Assembly (NCBI RefSeq): GCF_000429045.1
Contig: NZ_AUBC01000015.1
Location: forward strand, 62,001-126,000
Source of the DNA: Salinarimonas rosea DSM 21201
GTDB lineage: Bacteria > Pseudomonadota > Alphaproteobacteria > Rhizobiales > Beijerinckiaceae
Length of the DNA stretch: 64,000 nucleotides
Direction: 5' to 3'
Shown here: positions 62,473 to 64,000 of the stretch, in pieces
How the letters are laid out: every line of letters begins with the position of its first letter
Position numbering within the stretch: the first letter of the stretch is position 1
Position numbers and translations under genes: made by a program
The notes under the pieces: model-generated
Database searches by the model: none
What the model was told of the DNA's origin: nothing
Seen by the model: only the letters and a program-made list of their open reading frames with translations

Positions 62473-63693
62473 TCAGGCGACGGCACGCAGCCAGACGCGC
62501 GGATCGGCGTCGCGCGAGCGCCGTGCGGAGAGCGCGTCGCAGAGCGTCTCCATGGAGCCGATGTTGTGGATCGGCCGGAACTCGTGCACGTGCGGCAGCA
62601 TCGCACGAATCCCCGACGCCCGCGCCTCGAAACGATCGTATCTCAGAAGCGGATTGAGCCAGATCAGCCGCCGGCAGGATCGCTTCAGACGGTCCATCTC
62701 GAACGCCAGCGTGGTGTCCACGTCCCGCTCCAGCCCGTCCGTGAAGAGCAGCACGGTGGCCCCCTGCCCCAGCACCCGGCGCGACCAGTCGCGGTTGAAG
62801 GCGTGGAGGCAGGTGGCGATGCGCGTGCCGCCCTCCCAGTCCTTCACCCGGCCCGCGGCGCGAGCGAGGGCCTCGTCCGGATCGCGGTTCGCCATCTCGC
62901 GGGTGACGTTGGTCAGCCGGGTGGCGAAGACGAAGCTGTGCACCCGCCGGCGCTTCTCCGCCATGGCGTGGAGGAAGTGCAGGAACAGGCGCGAGTAGTC
63001 CGCCATCGACCCGGAGATGTCGAGGAGCGCGACGAGCGGCGGCGGCACGATCACCGGCGCGCGCCAGGCGATGTCGATCGACGCCCCGCCGGCGCGCATG
63101 GAGCGGCGCAGCGTGCGCCGCATGTCGACGACGGCGCCCTTCGGGTCCGCCGCGAAGCGCCGGGTCGGCCGCGCGTCGTCGGGCAGCCGCAGGGACGCGA
63201 TCAGGCGCTTGGCCTTGGCGATCTCGGCGGCGGACATCTGCGAGAAGTCCTTCTCGCGCAGCACCTCGCGATCGGAGACCGTGAGGCGCGCGGAGAAGCG
63301 CTCCTCTTCTCGGGGCGGCGGACGCTCCTGCCTGGGCGGGTTCATCCCCGCCTCGACCCGCGCGGCGCCGGCCTTCGGCTTGTCCTCCGGCTTCTTCGCG
63401 CCGGGCGCGATGGGCGACATCTGCTGGATCAGCTTCTCGATCAGCGCCCGGCGCCGCCAGAACAGCCGGAAGGCCTGGTCGAACAGGATCGTGTGCTCGT
63501 GGCGCTTCACGAAGACGGCGTGCAGCGTCCAGTAGAAGTCCTCGCGTGCGCCGATGCGCGCCGCCTCGACCGCGGCGATGGCGTCGACGACCGCGCCGGG
63601 GCCGACGGGGATGCCGGCGGCGCGCAGGGTGCGCGCGAAGTAGGCGATGTTGTCGGTGAGCTTGCCGGGGGTGGGGTCGGACGCGTCCGTCAT
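62473..63693 (-). CDS. coxE: CoxE-like VWA domain protein
   Basis: 406 aa. N-terminal helical region (KLTDNIAYFARTLRAAGIPV, FDQAFRLFWRR) and C-terminal VWA domain with MIDAS LLDISGSM (about 225-232) and LLFTDGLERD. CoxE works with the MoxR-type AAA+ ATPase CoxD in assembling the Mo-Cu site of aerobic CO dehydrogenase. The start ATG at 63693 is chosen; an in-frame GTG lies nine bases upstream. Tail overlaps nothing; xdhC-type gene follows after 19 bases. Confidence 0.9.
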   Translation of the reverse strand: MTDASDPTPGKLTDNIAYFARTLRAAGIPVGPGAVVDAIAAVEAARIGAREDFYWTLHAVFVKRHEHTILFDQAFRLFWRRRALIEKLIQQMSPIAPGAKKPEDKPKAGAARVEAGMNPPRQERPPPREEERFSARLTVSDREVLREKDFSQMSAAEIAKAKRLIASLRLPDDARPTRRFAADPKGAVVDMRRTLRRSMRAGGASIDIAWRAPVIVPPPLVALLDISGSMADYSRLFLHFLHAMAEKRRRVHSFVFATRLTNVTREMANRDPDEALARAAGRVKDWEGGTRIATCLHAFNRDWSRRVLGQGATVLLFTDGLERDVDTTLAFEMDRLKRSCRRLIWLNPLLRYDRFEARASGIRAMLPHVHEFRPIHNIGSMETLCDALSARRSRDADPRVWLRAVA

Positions 63694-63702
63694 GAGCGCC
63701 AC

Positions 63703-63870
63703 CCCGCTCCTTCCCCATCGGGGAAGGTGGATCGGCGCGCAGCGCCGAGACGGAAGGGGTGCGCCGCAGGCGCAATCGGCGCAGCCGAACTCAACGTGGT
63801 CGCCGGTCCGGACCCCACCCCCGGCTCGCTTCGCTCGCCGTCCCCTCCCCTACAGGGAGGGACGAGCACG
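63703..63870. repeat. Second copy of the dispersed palindromic repeat
   Basis: 35 bp (63720-63754) identical to 61898-61932, flanked by CCTTCCCCATCGGGGAAGG near 63709-63727 and, inverted, CCCTCCCCTACAGGGAGGG near 63843-63861. It occupies the spacer between the MoxR-type gene and coxE. Confidence 0.75.
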
Positions 63871-63886
63871 CCTCGCGCGTCCTCCA

Positions 63887-64000
63887 TCACCCGCGCGCCT
63901 CCGCGCGGACCCGGTCGAGCACCTCCTTCGCCTTCGATCCCTGCATCTTCTGGATGTCGTCCTGGTACTTCAGGAGAACCCCCAGCGTGTCCGACACGAG
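63887..64000 (-). CDS. coxD: MoxR-type AAA+ ATPase (CoxD-like), C-terminal end
   Basis: Only the last 37 residues are in the window: LVSDTLGVLLKYQDDIQKMQ followed by a short helix ending in RAEARG and TGA. This is the conserved C-terminus of MoxR/CoxD ATPases. Position before coxE fits coxDEF order. The gene begins beyond the right edge. Confidence 0.8.
   Translation of the reverse strand, partial: LVSDTLGVLLKYQDDIQKMQGSKAKEVLDRVRAEARG

Overview
The window reads as chromosome from a high-G+C alphaproteobacterium, probably Hyphomicrobiales. That placement is an inference from base composition, codon use and gene families (IorAB with a long IorB, CoxDEF-type genes, a NaChBac-type channel, PrtD-type secretion). 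Genes are dense, often in ATGA/GTGA-overlapping operons.

Layout. (1) 1-7495: 3' part of a large cadherin-like RTX surface protein, its type I secretion ATPase and membrane fusion protein, and a HlyC-like lysine acyltransferase. (2) 7720-20530: a surface-glycan cluster. RfbA and RfbB make dTDP-4-keto-6-deoxyglucose, a WecE-type transaminase converts it to an amino sugar, and a PglD/NeuD-like acyltransferase probably acylates it. Also here are WbqC, three methyltransferases, a PhyH dioxygenase, a beta-propeller protein, and what looks like a lipid-linked periplasmic transfer set (GtrB-like GT2, SMR-like flippase, candidate GT-C). No rmlC or rmlD is present. (3) 21185-34696: a 13.5-kb phage-like element in the 3' end of tRNA-Lys(TTT), bounded by 48-bp direct repeats, with GTTACCCC arm-site candidates at both ends. 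It encodes a tyrosine integrase, AlpA-like protein, RepA-like ATPase, HK97-type capsid protein, gp10-like protein and tape-measure protein, but no recognisable terminase, portal, protease or tail tube. Three intergenic islands in it are packed with hairpins; the one at 33842-34367 holds about 19 non-overlapping, mutually unrelated hairpins. (4) 34897-39087: a TIR-STAND-TM-TPR protein beside the tRNA, with an abrupt composition change inside the gene, and a bacterial voltage-gated sodium channel.

(5) 39094-46034 and 46046-48199: flavin reductase, GH15 glucoamylase/trehalase, ChaN-like protein, cyclase-family hydrolase, DUF2238 membrane protein, and indolepyruvate oxidoreductase IorB/IorA. (6) 48353-53725: a ureohydrolase followed by two paralogous amino-acid-type binding proteins, two permeases and an ATPase, apparently one uptake-and-hydrolysis operon, with a perfect 15-bp terminator-like hairpin between the binding-protein genes. 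(7) 53706-59460: small membrane protein, M15/DUF882 protein, DUF3750 protein, UvrD/PcrA helicase, metallophosphoesterase, pyroglutamyl peptidase. (8) 59446-64000, minus strand: molybdenum hydroxylase/CO dehydrogenase maturation genes (MoxR-like CoxD, CoxE, two XdhC-type proteins, a molybdopterin-binding protein, a MocA-like nucleotidyltransferase); the enzyme they serve should lie beyond the right edge. A dispersed palindromic repeat occurs twice here.
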